The position numbers and the translations under genes were made by a program. Below, in pieces: positions 45,041-53,047 of a stretch of DNA of 60,429 nucleotides. This stretch comes from Phenylobacterium sp. (GTDB taxonomy: Bacteria > Pseudomonadota > Alphaproteobacteria > Caulobacterales > Caulobacteraceae), in the NCBI RefSeq assembly GCF_016793285.1, contig NZ_JAEUMO010000029.1, positions 1-60,429 of the forward strand. Reading direction: 5' to 3'. The notes beneath the pieces were generated by a model. It saw only the letters and a program-made list of their open reading frames with translations. It did no database searches and was not told where the DNA came from. The number at the start of each line of letters is the position of its first letter. The first letter of the stretch is position 1.

Positions 45041-46089
45041 CGACGCAACCTTCGGTGCGCCGACTTCGAGCGGGCCGTCTGCTATCGGACGGCATGCGCC
45101 GCCTCGTCCTCATCGCGCTCCTGGCGCTGGCCGCGCCGGCGGCGGGGCGCGCCGCCACCTTCACCCTGAACGTCACCGGCGCGATGGACCTGGGCTCCGT
45201 GGGTGCTGCCTCCAGCGGCGACACGGTGTTCCGCGTCGATCCCGTCAGCGGTTCGGTCAGTGTGGTTTCGGGCGGCGGACGGCGCATTTCGACCGCGAGC
45301 GCGCGGGTCCAGGTCAATATCACCTGCAAGCCCTCGCGGTCGGCCGACACCGACTGCACGACCCGGAACGTGCGCATCCAGATGGGCCGGATCGGCTCTC
45401 TGACCGGCCGCGCGCGGGCCTTCTCGGCCTTCTACGCGGCGAGCGGGACCGCCACCATCGTGACCCCGCCCACCGGCGCCGTCCCGACGATCTTCGAACT
45501 CGCGCCGTTGGGCGACAACAGCCAGAAGAACTTCTTCGTCGGGGCCGACTTCCCCGTGGCCGGCGACGATTCCGGCCTGGCGTCCGGCAACGGCGAGAAC
45601 GCCTTCTTCGTCTACGTCGTCGACGCCAATGGCCTGATGGTCGTGGGCGATACCGACAAGGGGCGGATCAAGGCCTTCCGCGCGCTCGCCGTCTCCAAGA
45701 CCGCGGACCTCTCGTTCGGCCGCATCCAGCGCCCGACCAGCGGCGCCTCGACCGTCACGCTGAACGCCAACAACGGCAACCGCACCATCACCGGCAACGG
45801 CAATGCGGTCGCCTTCGCCACGCCGGCCCCGACGCGCGCCGCCTTCACGATCACCGGAGAAGGCGGCCAGCAGATCTCGCTGTCGGTGCCCGCCACGATC
45901 AGCCTGACCGGCCCTGCGACGCTGCCGGTGTCGATCACCAAGAGCGGAGCCACCTCGCCCAGCCTGAATTCGGGGCTCGGCAACGCCGGCAGCTTCAGCT
46001 TCACGGTGGGCGGCAGCTTCACGCTTGCTCCAACCACCCCCGTCGGCTCGTACTCAGGTACGCTGACGGTCACCGTCGACTACAACTGA
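45037..46089 (+). CDS. Two-domain DUF4402-like subunit, possible tip adhesin
   Basis: A 350-residue exported protein, twice the size of the other subunits. A membrane-like signal (RRLVLIALLALAAPAAGRAA) sits about 20 residues in. The N-terminal domain (about 40-210) has a cysteine pair, ITCKPSRSADTDCTTRN. The C-terminal domain (about 215-350) is DUF4402-like: KTADLSFGRIQRPTSGASTV through GSYSGTLTVTVDYN. A receptor-like domain followed by a pilin-like domain is the layout of tip adhesins in chaperone-usher pili, so a tip role is a reasonable inference. The ATG overlaps the usher stop. Confidence 0.8.
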   Translation: MTTQPSVRRLRAGRLLSDGMRRLVLIALLALAAPAAGRAATFTLNVTGAMDLGSVGAASSGDTVFRVDPVSGSVSVVSGGGRRISTASARVQVNITCKPSRSADTDCTTRNVRIQMGRIGSLTGRARAFSAFYAASGTATIVTPPTGAVPTIFELAPLGDNSQKNFFVGADFPVAGDDSGLASGNGENAFFVYVVDANGLMVVGDTDKGRIKAFRALAVSKTADLSFGRIQRPTSGASTVTLNANNGNRTITGNGNAVAFATPAPTRAAFTITGEGGQQISLSVPATISLTGPATLPVSITKSGATSPSLNSGLGNAGSFSFTVGGSFTLAPTTPVGSYSGTLTVTVDYN

Positions 46090-46167
46090 CCCTTGCATCG
46101 GCGGGAACCGAGGTATTCAACTGTCGCGCCTCGAACGAGGCTGCGGGCCCCAGGGAACTCCGAAACC

Positions 46168-46710
46168 ATGAAGCGCATCGTCCTCGCCGCCGCCGTCGCC
46201 GCGGTGCTCGCCTCGCCCGCCGCCGCCGCCCTGAAGCCGGGCGACAAGGCGCCGAATTTCACCGCGCCGGGCTACCTTGCCGGCGACCCCGTGCAACTGT
46301 CGCTGGCCGAGGCGCTGAAGAAGGGCCCGGTCGTGCTCTACTTCTTCCCGTCGGCCTATACGAAGGGCTGCAACCTCGAGGCGCACCTGTTCTCGGAGGC
46401 CGCCGATCAGTTCAAGGCGCAGAAGGCCACCGTGATCGGGGTCACCGCCGGCGCCGTCGACCGCCTGGCCCAGTTCTCCAAGGACACCGAACACTGCGGC
46501 GGCAAGTTCGCCGTGGCCGCCGACCCGGGCGCCAGGATCGCCAAGTCGTACGACTCGGTGCTGACCGTGAAGCCGGACTGGTCGGATCGGACGTCGTATG
46601 TGATCGCGCCGAACGGAACGATCCTGCACGCCTACTCGAAGCTGGACCCCTCCGAACACGTCACCGAGACTCTGGGCGCGGTGAAGGCCTACAACGTCAG
46701 GAAGAAGTAG
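46168..46710 (+). CDS. Periplasmic peroxiredoxin (AhpC/TSA-like)
   Basis: A 180-residue protein with a signal peptide (1-21). The thioredoxin fold has the peroxidatic Cys68 in [14 protein letters not shown], a variant of the BCP/Prx-Q TPGCTxE motif, with Cys110 in [10 protein letters not shown] as possible resolving residue. It should reduce peroxides in the periplasm. Most peroxiredoxins of this type are cytosolic, so the signal peptide is notable. An upstream in-frame ATG would add 25 residues that spoil the signal. Confidence 0.88.
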   Translation: MKRIVLAAAVAAVLASPAAAALKPGDKAPNFTAPGYLAGDPVQLSLAEALKKGPVVLYFFPSAYTKGCNLEAHLFSEAADQFKAQKATVIGVTAGAVDRLAQFSKDTEHCGGKFAVAADPGARIAKSYDSVLTVKPDWSDRTSYVIAPNGTILHAYSKLDPSEHVTETLGAVKAYNVRKK

Positions 46711-46738
46711 CCCGCTTCCCGACGCACCGCCGGCATCG

Positions 46739-46764
46739 AAAACCCTTGCCCGCGCGAGGGTTTT
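46739..46764. terminator. Bidirectional-looking terminator after the peroxiredoxin gene
   Basis: AAAACCCT (46739-46746) pairs perfectly with AGGGTTTT (46757-46764) over a 10-base G+C-rich loop. The A-run on one side and T-run on the other suit termination in either direction. It separates the peroxiredoxin gene from the ribosomal operon leader. Confidence 0.75.
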
Positions 46765-46830
46765 CCCTTATCTGCGCGCCTCTTCACGGATGGCGGTCCT
46801 CGCGAAATCGTTCGCGACTAAGGATCCATC

Positions 46831-46859
46831 GTGGCCGGCGGGCTTCCGCCGCCGACCGC
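46831..46859 (+). promoter_or_regulatory. Possible S6:S18-binding leader motif of rpsF
   Basis: In the rpsF leader CGGCGG (46836-46841) and CCGCCG (46846-46851) form a hairpin with a GCTT loop, followed by CCGACC whose CC can pair with the upstream GG. A stem with an unpaired CCG on its 3' side is the known S6:S18 autoregulatory motif before rpsF operons. The match is by eye and the rest of the leader was not folded. Confidence 0.4.
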
Positions 46860-46888
46860 GCCGCCTTCCACAACGGAAGAAGGAAACC

Positions 46889-47251
46889 ATGGCGCTCTAC
46901 GAGCACGTCGTCATTTCGCGGCAGGATATCTCGCCGCAGCAGGCCGAAGCCCTCAACGATCAGTTGAAGCACCTCATCGAGGAAGGCGGCGGCAACGTCG
47001 CCAAGATCGAGTACTGGGGCCTGCGCAACCTCACCTACCGGATCAAGAAGAACCGCAAGGGTCACTATTCCCTGCTGGCGATCGACGCTCCGGCCGACAT
47101 CGTCAAGGAAATGGAACGCCAGCTTTCGATCAACGAAGATGTGCTGCGCTACATGACCGTGCGCGTCGAAGAGCTCGACCTGGAGCTCTCGCCGATCCTC
47201 GCCCGCCGCGATCGCGACCGCGAACGCCGCGACGACGCCCCGCAATTCTAG
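46889..47251 (+). CDS. rpsF: 30S ribosomal protein S6
   Basis: A 120-residue ribosomal protein of the small-subunit platform, binding next to S18. The N-terminus [20 protein letters not shown], the [19 protein letters not shown] core and the acidic/basic tail are typical. ATG at 46889 has AGAAGGA just upstream. It is first in the rpsF-rpsR-rplI operon. Confidence 0.97.
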   Translation: MALYEHVVISRQDISPQQAEALNDQLKHLIEEGGGNVAKIEYWGLRNLTYRIKKNRKGHYSLLAIDAPADIVKEMERQLSINEDVLRYMTVRVEELDLELSPILARRDRDRERRDDAPQF

Positions 47252-47269
47252 GAAAGGGAGGCTCATCGC

Positions 47270-47557
47270 ATGACTGACGAAACCTCCACGGCCCCGGCCG
47301 CGGCTCCCGCCGCCGGCGCTTCGACGGGTGGCCAGCGCCGTCCGTTCTTCCGCCGCCGCAAGGTGTGCCCGTTCTCCGGCGCCAACGCTCCGAAGATCGA
47401 CTACAAGGACGTGAAGCTGCTCCAGCGCTACGTCTCCGAGCGCGGCAAGATCGTGCCGTCGCGCATCACCGCGGTGTCGGCCAAGAAGCAACGCGAACTG
47501 GCCAAGGCCATCAAGCGCGCACGCTTCCTGGCGCTGCTCCCCTACGTCGTGAAGTAA
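47270..47557 (+). CDS. rpsR: 30S ribosomal protein S18
   Basis: A 95-residue basic protein, partner of S6. An Ala/Thr-rich N-terminal 25 residues precede the conserved [20 protein letters not shown] and [20 protein letters not shown], and the end is [10 protein letters not shown]. It lies 18 bases after rpsF, behind an AAAGGGAGG ribosome site. Confidence 0.97.
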   Translation: MTDETSTAPAAAPAAGASTGGQRRPFFRRRKVCPFSGANAPKIDYKDVKLLQRYVSERGKIVPSRITAVSAKKQRELAKAIKRARFLALLPYVVK

Positions 47558-47570
47558 GGGAGCCAGGCAC

Positions 47571-48161
47571 ATGAAAGTCATTCTGCTCGAACGGCTGGAA
47601 GGCTGGGGCACGCTCGGCGACGTCGTGAACGTCAAGGACGGCTACGCCCGCAACTTCCTGCTGCCCCGCCAGAAGGCGCTGCGCGCCAACGCCGGCAACC
47701 TCAAGGTCTTCGAAGCCCAGCGCGCCGAGATCGAGGCCCGCAACGCGAAGGCCAAGGAAGCGGCCGGCAAGGCCGGTGAGAAGCTCGACGGCACGTCCTA
47801 CGTGATGATCCGCCAGGCCGGCGAATCCGGCCAGCTCTACGGCTCGGTCGCCGGTCGCGACGTGGCCGACGCGATCAACGCCGAGGGCGGCAAGATCGAG
47901 CGTTCGATGGTCGTGCTCGACAAGCCGATCAAGACGCTCGGCCTGCACGAGGTGAAGGTGCGCCTGCACTCGGAAGTGACGGTCACCGTCACCCTGAACA
48001 TCGCGCGCAGCCAGGACGAAGCCGAACGCCAGGCGCGCGGCGAGAACGTGATCAGCTCGCAGTTCGAGGAAGAGCGCGTGGCCGCCGAAGAGGCCGCCGC
48101 CGACCTGCTCGAAGGCGGCGCGGGTCAGCTCGCGCAGGAGTTCGCTTCGGCGGACGCCTAG
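47571..48161 (+). CDS. rplI: 50S ribosomal protein L9
   Basis: A 196-residue protein with the L9 N-domain signature [20 protein letters not shown] and [16 protein letters not shown], a long linker helix, and the C-domain ending in [20 protein letters not shown]. The C-terminus is about 45 residues longer than E. coli L9 and acidic, as in other alphaproteobacteria. The operon terminator follows 30 bases on. Confidence 0.97.
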   Translation: MKVILLERLEGWGTLGDVVNVKDGYARNFLLPRQKALRANAGNLKVFEAQRAEIEARNAKAKEAAGKAGEKLDGTSYVMIRQAGESGQLYGSVAGRDVADAINAEGGKIERSMVVLDKPIKTLGLHEVKVRLHSEVTVTVTLNIARSQDEAERQARGENVISSQFEEERVAAEEAAADLLEGGAGQLAQEFASADA

Positions 48162-48191
48162 CCAAAGCGTCGAATCCCGACGGAAGATTGC

Positions 48192-48220
48192 GGCCCGGAA
48201 GGCGACTTCCGGGCCGTTTT
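48192..48220 (+). terminator. Intrinsic terminator of the rpsF-rpsR-rplI operon
   Basis: GGCCCGGAAG (48192-48201) pairs perfectly with CTTCCGGGCC (48206-48215) around a GCGA tetraloop and is followed by GTTTT. A textbook strong terminator. Confidence 0.92.
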
Positions 48221-48405
48221 CCTGCGTGGAACGCGGCGCTTCGCGGCTGACGCCGACAGGTCACGCGCCGCCCTTCGCCTTCGACGGCGGCTTCGCCGAC
48301 CGGCGCGCAGGCGTCTCCGGGCAGAGACCTGCGACCGATTCTGACGCCGCGGCGCGGGAGCCTCTCCCGCGCCGCTCTTCCATTCCCTGAACATCGTGGC
48401 GGCGC

Positions 48406-48414
48406 TTTTCCACA
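48406..48414 (+). promoter_or_regulatory. DnaA-box-like 9-mer upstream of dnaB
   Basis: TTTTCCACA differs from the TTATCCACA consensus at one base and lies about 85 bases before the dnaB start. A single box could make dnaB responsive to DnaA, but single near-matches also occur by chance. Confidence 0.3.
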
Positions 48415-48498
48415 GGTGGGAAATCGTGTGTGGACAGGTCTGCAAATGTTTCGGGCGCGGCGGTGATCACACCCGCCGCCTTCGGTATCGGTAGCCGC

Positions 48499-49998
48499 AT
48501 GGCCCTCGTCCCGGCGCTCGATCTCCGCCCCACCATGACCGCGTCCAACGATGTCGCGATCGCGCATGCGCCCTCCAATCTGGAGGCCGAACAGGCGCTG
48601 CTGGGGGCGCTGCTGTTCGACAACGCCGCGTTCGAGCGCCTGGGCGACAACCTGCAGGACCGCCACTTCTACGAACCCTTCCACCAGCGCCTGTTCGCGG
48701 CGGTCGAGGGGTCGATCCGCAAAGGCGCGCTGGCCGATCCGATCCTCCTGGCCGAGCAGTTCTCGTCCGATCCGGCCTTCCAGGAACTGGGCGGCGTGCG
48801 CTACCTGGCCGACCTCGTCGACCGCGCGCCGCCGGCCGCCAACGCACCCGACTACGCTCGCACCGTCTACGACCTGGCCCTGCGCCGCGACCTGATCCGC
48901 ATCGGTGGCGACATCTCCACGACCGCCCAGCGCGGCGACGCCGAACTCGATGCCCGCGACCAGATCGAGGCGGCCGAACAGCAGCTCTACCAGTTGGCCG
49001 AGACGGGCGGCGTCTCGTCGGGCTTCGTCAATTTCTCCGACGCCTTGCAGGGCGCCCTGGCCATGGCCGCCGAGGCCCACAGCCGCGACGGCGGGCTGGC
49101 GGGCCTGTCCACGGGCCTGATCGACCTCGATCAGAAGATCGGCGGCCTGCATCCGTCCGACCTGATGATCCTCGCCGCCAGACCTTCGATGGGCAAGACG
49201 TCCCTCGCCTGCAACATCGCCTTCGACGTGGCCAAGAACTACGCCTACGAGCCGCAACCCGACGGGTCGAAGAAGACCGTGGCCGGCGGCGTGGTCGCGT
49301 TCTTCTCGCTGGAAATGTCGTCCGAGCAGTTGGCCATGCGCCTGCTCGCGGAGGTCTCGGGCGTGTCGGGCGACCGGCTGCGCAAGGGCGAGATCGACGC
49401 GATGGAGTTCGGTCGCATCCGCGACGCGGCCCTCGAGATCCAGGAAGCCCCGCTCTACATCGACGCCACCGGCGGCATCACGCTCGCCAAGCTGACCGCG
49501 CGCGCCCGGCGACTGAAGCGGATGGTCGGCCTCGACCTGATCGTCGTGGACTATCTGCAGCTCGTCACGACCGGCGCGGGTGGCCCTGACAACCGGGTGC
49601 AGGAGGTCTCGATGATCACCCAGGGCCTCAAGGCCCTCGCGAAGGAACTCAGCGTGCCGGTGCTGGCGCTCTCGCAGCTCAGCCGCCAGGTGGAGAACCG
49701 CGAGGACAAGAAGCCCCAGTTGTCCGACCTGCGGGAGTCGGGCTCGATCGAGCAGGACGCCGACATGGTGATGTTCGTCTATCGCGAGGAGTACTACCTC
49801 TCGCGCCTGGAGCCGCGGGAAGGCACCGAGGAGCACTTCCGCTGGCAGGAACAGATGGACCAGGTGAAAGGCCTCGCCGAGATCATCATCGGCAAGCAGC
49901 GCCACGGCCCCATCGGCACCGTGAGGCTCTCGTTCCACTCCGACACCACCAAGTTCGGCAATCTGGCCCGTGACTCGAGCCGCTACGACCCGCACTAA
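48499..49998 (+). CDS. dnaB: Replicative DNA helicase
   Basis: A 499-residue hexameric helicase of the replication fork. The N-terminal primase-interacting domain begins APSNLEAEQALLGALLFDN. The RecA-like motor has Walker A AARPSMGKTSLACNIAFDVA, a motif with FFSLEMSSEQLAMRLL, Walker B DLIVVDYLQLV, and LSQLSRQVENREDKKPQLSD followed by LRESGSIEQDADMVMFVYRE. No intein is present. ATG at 48499 was chosen; 48430 (GTG) and 48535 (ATG) are alternatives that change only the variable N-terminus. Confidence 0.96.
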   Translation: MALVPALDLRPTMTASNDVAIAHAPSNLEAEQALLGALLFDNAAFERLGDNLQDRHFYEPFHQRLFAAVEGSIRKGALADPILLAEQFSSDPAFQELGGVRYLADLVDRAPPAANAPDYARTVYDLALRRDLIRIGGDISTTAQRGDAELDARDQIEAAEQQLYQLAETGGVSSGFVNFSDALQGALAMAAEAHSRDGGLAGLSTGLIDLDQKIGGLHPSDLMILAARPSMGKTSLACNIAFDVAKNYAYEPQPDGSKKTVAGGVVAFFSLEMSSEQLAMRLLAEVSGVSGDRLRKGEIDAMEFGRIRDAALEIQEAPLYIDATGGITLAKLTARARRLKRMVGLDLIVVDYLQLVTTGAGGPDNRVQEVSMITQGLKALAKELSVPVLALSQLSRQVENREDKKPQLSDLRESGSIEQDADMVMFVYREEYYLSRLEPREGTEEHFRWQEQMDQVKGLAEIIIGKQRHGPIGTVRLSFHSDTTKFGNLARDSSRYDPH

Positions 49999-50004
49999 GC
50001 GGGC

Positions 50005-51054
50005 ATGAGTCCGACCGAGCGCGCCCGCCTGACGATCGACCTCGACGCCCTGGCGCACAACCGGGCCGCGATCGCCGCCGCGACCCCGGGCGCCGAGGTG
50101 GCGGCCGTGGTGAAGGCGGATGGCTATGGGCTGGGCGCGGGTCCCGTCGCCAGGCGCCTGCATGCGGAGGGCACGCGTAGCTTCTTCGTCGCGCGCATCG
50201 AGGAGGGTGAGTCCCTGCGCGGCGAACTGGGCGACCGGGACGCGGCGATCTACGTGCTCGACGGGCTGCCGGCGCGCCCGGCGCAGCGCCTGGTCGACGC
50301 CCGCCTGACGCCGGTGATCGCGACGGCGGCGCAGGCTGAAGCCGCACGCGGACTCGGCCGGCCCGTCGCGCTGCAGGTCGATACGGGCATGAACCGCCAG
50401 GGCCTGACCCTCGGCGAGGCGCGCGCCGTCGCTGACGGACTCGAGGTCGGCCTGATCATGAGTCACCTGGGTTCGGCCACCGATCCGGCCGAGGCGCGAA
50501 ATCGCGAACAGCTCGCGCGGTTCAGGGAGGTCCGCGGGCTGTTCCCCAACGCGCGCGCCAGCCTGGCCGCCTCCGCCGGCGCCTTCCTCGGTCCCGACTA
50601 TCGCTGCGACATGATCCGCGCCGGCATCGGCCTGTTCGGCGGCGGGCCCGAAGAGCGGCCCGACCGGCGGCTGAGGGCGGTCGCCACCCTCACCGCTCCA
50701 ATAGTCGATATCCGCCTGCTGAGCGCCGGAGACCGTCTCGGCTACGGCTCCAGCTTCACAGCGCCCGGGTCCATGCGCGTGGCCGTCGTCGCGGCCGGCT
50801 ACGCCGACGGCGTGATCCGGGCGGCCATGGGCGACGGTTACGCCTGGGCGGCCGGCGCGCCGCGCCGTCTCCTGGCCGTCAACATGGACATCCTCGTCAT
50901 CGAGCTGGCCGAGGGCGGCGCGGTCGGCGACGTGGTCGAACTGCTCGGCCCCCATGCACTGCTGGACGACCTGGCGAGGGCCGCGGGCACCGTCGCGCAC
51001 GAGGTGCTGGTGCGCCTCTCGTCCCGGGCGGCGCGGGTCTACCTCGGCGCGTAG
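50005..51054 (+). CDS. alr: Alanine racemase
   Basis: A 349-residue PLP enzyme that makes D-alanine for peptidoglycan. The PLP lysine is K37 in AAVVKADGYGLGAG, and the second-domain catalytic tyrosine lies in RLGYGSSFTAPGS. The MNRQGLTLGEA and VVELLGPHALLDDLA segments are conserved. It starts 6 bases after dnaB and is probably co-transcribed. The last 16 bases overlap the convergent Yip1 gene. Confidence 0.94.
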   Translation: MSPTERARLTIDLDALAHNRAAIAAATPGAEVAAVVKADGYGLGAGPVARRLHAEGTRSFFVARIEEGESLRGELGDRDAAIYVLDGLPARPAQRLVDARLTPVIATAAQAEAARGLGRPVALQVDTGMNRQGLTLGEARAVADGLEVGLIMSHLGSATDPAEARNREQLARFREVRGLFPNARASLAASAGAFLGPDYRCDMIRAGIGLFGGGPEERPDRRLRAVATLTAPIVDIRLLSAGDRLGYGSSFTAPGSMRVAVVAAGYADGVIRAAMGDGYAWAAGAPRRLLAVNMDILVIELAEGGAVGDVVELLGPHALLDDLARAAGTVAHEVLVRLSSRAARVYLGA

Positions 51055-51659
51055 GACGCGGAGAGCGGACCGCCGAGCTCGCGCGCCATCCCTACGAGCG
51101 TCGCCCTCCCCGCCGCCAGCAGAAGGATGGCCACCAGCACCGCGGCGAACGCGGTCAGCCGCTGATCGTCGGGGATCCTCATCAGTTTCGGCAGGCCCAG
51201 CCACACGGCATAGACGCTGTAGAGCCCGGCCAGGATGCCCACCGGGATGGCGAGGCTGGGATAGACCTCGGCGACCCCTGCGACCCAGCTTGCCGTCGCG
51301 CCGTAGCCGATCAGGTTCATGGCTTCGACCCGGCCGCGGGTCCCGCCGAAGGCCGGGGCCGTGACATCCACGAACACGGCGGCCAGCCATACGCCCGCCA
51401 GCGTCACCGCGTAGCCAACGGCCGCGCCGAGCAGCAGGCCCCCGACGCTCATGCGCACGTCGACGTCGGCGATGTTGAAGCCGAAGGTCAGCGCGCCACC
51501 GAGGCTGCAGGCGGCCGGAATCATCGCCAGCGGCGCCACATGGCCGCGCATCAGCGCACCCGGCGCTGCAGGGTCGCCTGCGATGCGGTCCCAGGTGCGG
51601 CCGGGTGCGAACAACATGCCAAGGGCGCGCGAAAAGAAATCCGCCGCGCGCGGCGCCAT
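51039..51659 (-). CDS. Yip1-family membrane protein A
   Basis: A 206-residue inner-membrane protein with five hydrophobic helices. The family pattern includes an N-terminal amphipathic region (FFSRALGMLFAPGRTWDRIA), helix-breaking PLAMIPAACS, and GLPKLMRIPDDQRLTAFAAV near the end. ATG at 51659 has GGAGGG 6 bases away. It is a shorter paralogue of the gene directly upstream (51718-52923). Role unknown; Yip1 proteins are membrane-organising factors in eukaryotes, but bacterial function is unclear. Confidence 0.82.
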   Translation of the reverse strand: MAPRAADFFSRALGMLFAPGRTWDRIAGDPAAPGALMRGHVAPLAMIPAACSLGGALTFGFNIADVDVRMSVGGLLLGAAVGYAVTLAGVWLAAVFVDVTAPAFGGTRGRVEAMNLIGYGATASWVAGVAEVYPSLAIPVGILAGLYSVYAVWLGLPKLMRIPDDQRLTAFAAVLVAILLLAAGRATLVGMARELGGPLSASYAPR

Positions 51660-51717
51660 GCCAGCCCTCCAACGACAGACCCGCGCCATGCCTAGCACAA
51701 CGAACGCGCGCCCGCCG

Positions 51718-52923
51718 CTACCCGGCCTTGGCCAGCGCCTCCAGCCGCGACAGGTCCACCGCGTTCACCGCGTCCTTCAGGTCCGGCATGCTGGCGCCGT
51801 CGCCCTTGGCCTCGACCATGAACCTCTCGCCCACGAGCACGCCGTACTCGCCGCGCTTCGACGAACGGTCGTAGCTCTCGTGAGTCATGCGGCCGCCTTG
51901 GTTCTCGAACGTCTCGTAGCCCGTATCGCTCTCCTTGGACGAGCGCACCTTGAAGGCGCCCATCATGCCGGCGAGGGCGCCGGCGCCGCCGATGTCGGTG
52001 ATCTGGAGCCGGATCGACGAAACGCCCTTCACGTAGCGAGCCTCGACCTGCGAACCCTTCATCCCCGCCGCCTCGCTGGACGAGGCGCTGACCTCTCCTC
52101 GCGCGTAGCCGCCGAGCGAAGCGGGCAGGTAGCTCTTCAGCGCGTCGGTGTCGGTGGCCGCCACGTCCTTGCCGGCCTCGATCCGGCGCGCGGCGGCCTC
52201 GGCCTGCTTCTGCAGTTCGCCGACGTCGATCTCGCCCTGTCCCGGGATCGTGACCTTGCCGCTCACCTTCGGGGGACCGGCGAGCCGCATCGTGACCCCC
52301 GAAACCGCCGAGTATGCGATCGAGACCATCAGGCCCAGCACGAAGGCCACGACGAGCACGACGACGAAGTAGCCGACGGTCCGCTCAGGATCGCTCTTCA
52401 TCAGCTTCGGCAGGCCCTGGTAGAGCGTGTAGAGGCTGTAGACGAACGCCACGAGCACGGTGACGCCGACCAGGAAGCCGAGGAGGCCCCAGCCCGCGAC
52501 GAGGCCCAGGGCGCCCGCGACATAGGACGCCGTGGGGGCGTAGGCGGCGAGCTTCATCGCCTGGACGCGGTTCTTCTCCGCACCGAAGTTCGGCGCGAAG
52601 CCGTCGATCACCAGCGCCATGAGGTAGACGCCCAGCAGCCCCAGGCCGAACGAGGCGACCGCGCCCGCGACCGCCCAGACGGGGTCGGGCCTGGCCGCGA
52701 CGCCGAATCCGCCGAAGCCGGCGCGGACGCCGAACGCGAGCTGGCCGACCAGGCCGGCGACGGCGGGAATCGCCGCCAGCGGCAGGACATAGTTCCGGTA
52801 GAGGCCCCCGACCGTCGCGGGCTCCCCGTCGATGACGTCCCACGCGGCGCTGGGCTGCGCCAGAAGCAGCCGGACCCGCGCGATGAGTCCCGAGCCGGCC
52901 GATCCAGGTTCCACCATGCTCAT
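51718..52923 (-). CDS. Yip1-family membrane protein B with C-terminal extension
   Basis: A 401-residue protein. Residues about 10-215 repeat the Yip1 layout of its neighbour (LIARVRLLLAQPSAAWDVID at the start, GLPKLMKSDPERTVGYFVVV near 175-195, five helices). Residues 225-400 form a hydrophilic, probably extracytoplasmic domain (KVTIPGQGEIDVGELQKQAE, YLPASLGGYARGEVSASSSE) of unknown family. The two Yip1 genes lie 58 bases apart on the same strand and look like a duplication in which one copy gained or kept the soluble domain. It is divergent from radA. Confidence 0.82.
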   Translation of the reverse strand: MSMVEPGSAGSGLIARVRLLLAQPSAAWDVIDGEPATVGGLYRNYVLPLAAIPAVAGLVGQLAFGVRAGFGGFGVAARPDPVWAVAGAVASFGLGLLGVYLMALVIDGFAPNFGAEKNRVQAMKLAAYAPTASYVAGALGLVAGWGLLGFLVGVTVLVAFVYSLYTLYQGLPKLMKSDPERTVGYFVVVLVVAFVLGLMVSIAYSAVSGVTMRLAGPPKVSGKVTIPGQGEIDVGELQKQAEAAARRIEAGKDVAATDTDALKSYLPASLGGYARGEVSASSSEAAGMKGSQVEARYVKGVSSIRLQITDIGGAGALAGMMGAFKVRSSKESDTGYETFENQGGRMTHESYDRSSKRGEYGVLVGERFMVEAKGDGASMPDLKDAVNAVDLSRLEALAKAG

Positions 52924-53047
52924 GGCCGAGACCCTCCGCGAACAATAGCGCTCCGGACCCTAGACCTCTCGTCGCACGCGACAAGCCGGGTACAGACCGC
53001 GAACGCCGGCTCGGCTAAAGTCGGCCGCATTCGAATCAGGAGGATCC

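Larger units (their letters stand above)
48162..48498. other. Intergenic region between rplI and dnaB
   Basis: About 340 bases. It contains the rplI terminator (48192-48220), a perfect 10-bp hairpin (48351-48373, GGCGCGGGAG / CTCCCGCGCC) and a DnaA-box-like 9-mer (48406-48414). The dnaB promoter should lie here but was not pinned down. No gene is seen. Confidence 0.6.

Noticed and set aside
48052-51672. 1206-codon open frame on the minus strand opposite dnaB and alr
   Set aside because: Antisense shadow caused by extreme G+C content; the plus strand carries unmistakable DnaB and Alr motifs and the minus translation is low-complexity R/G/A/H-rich.
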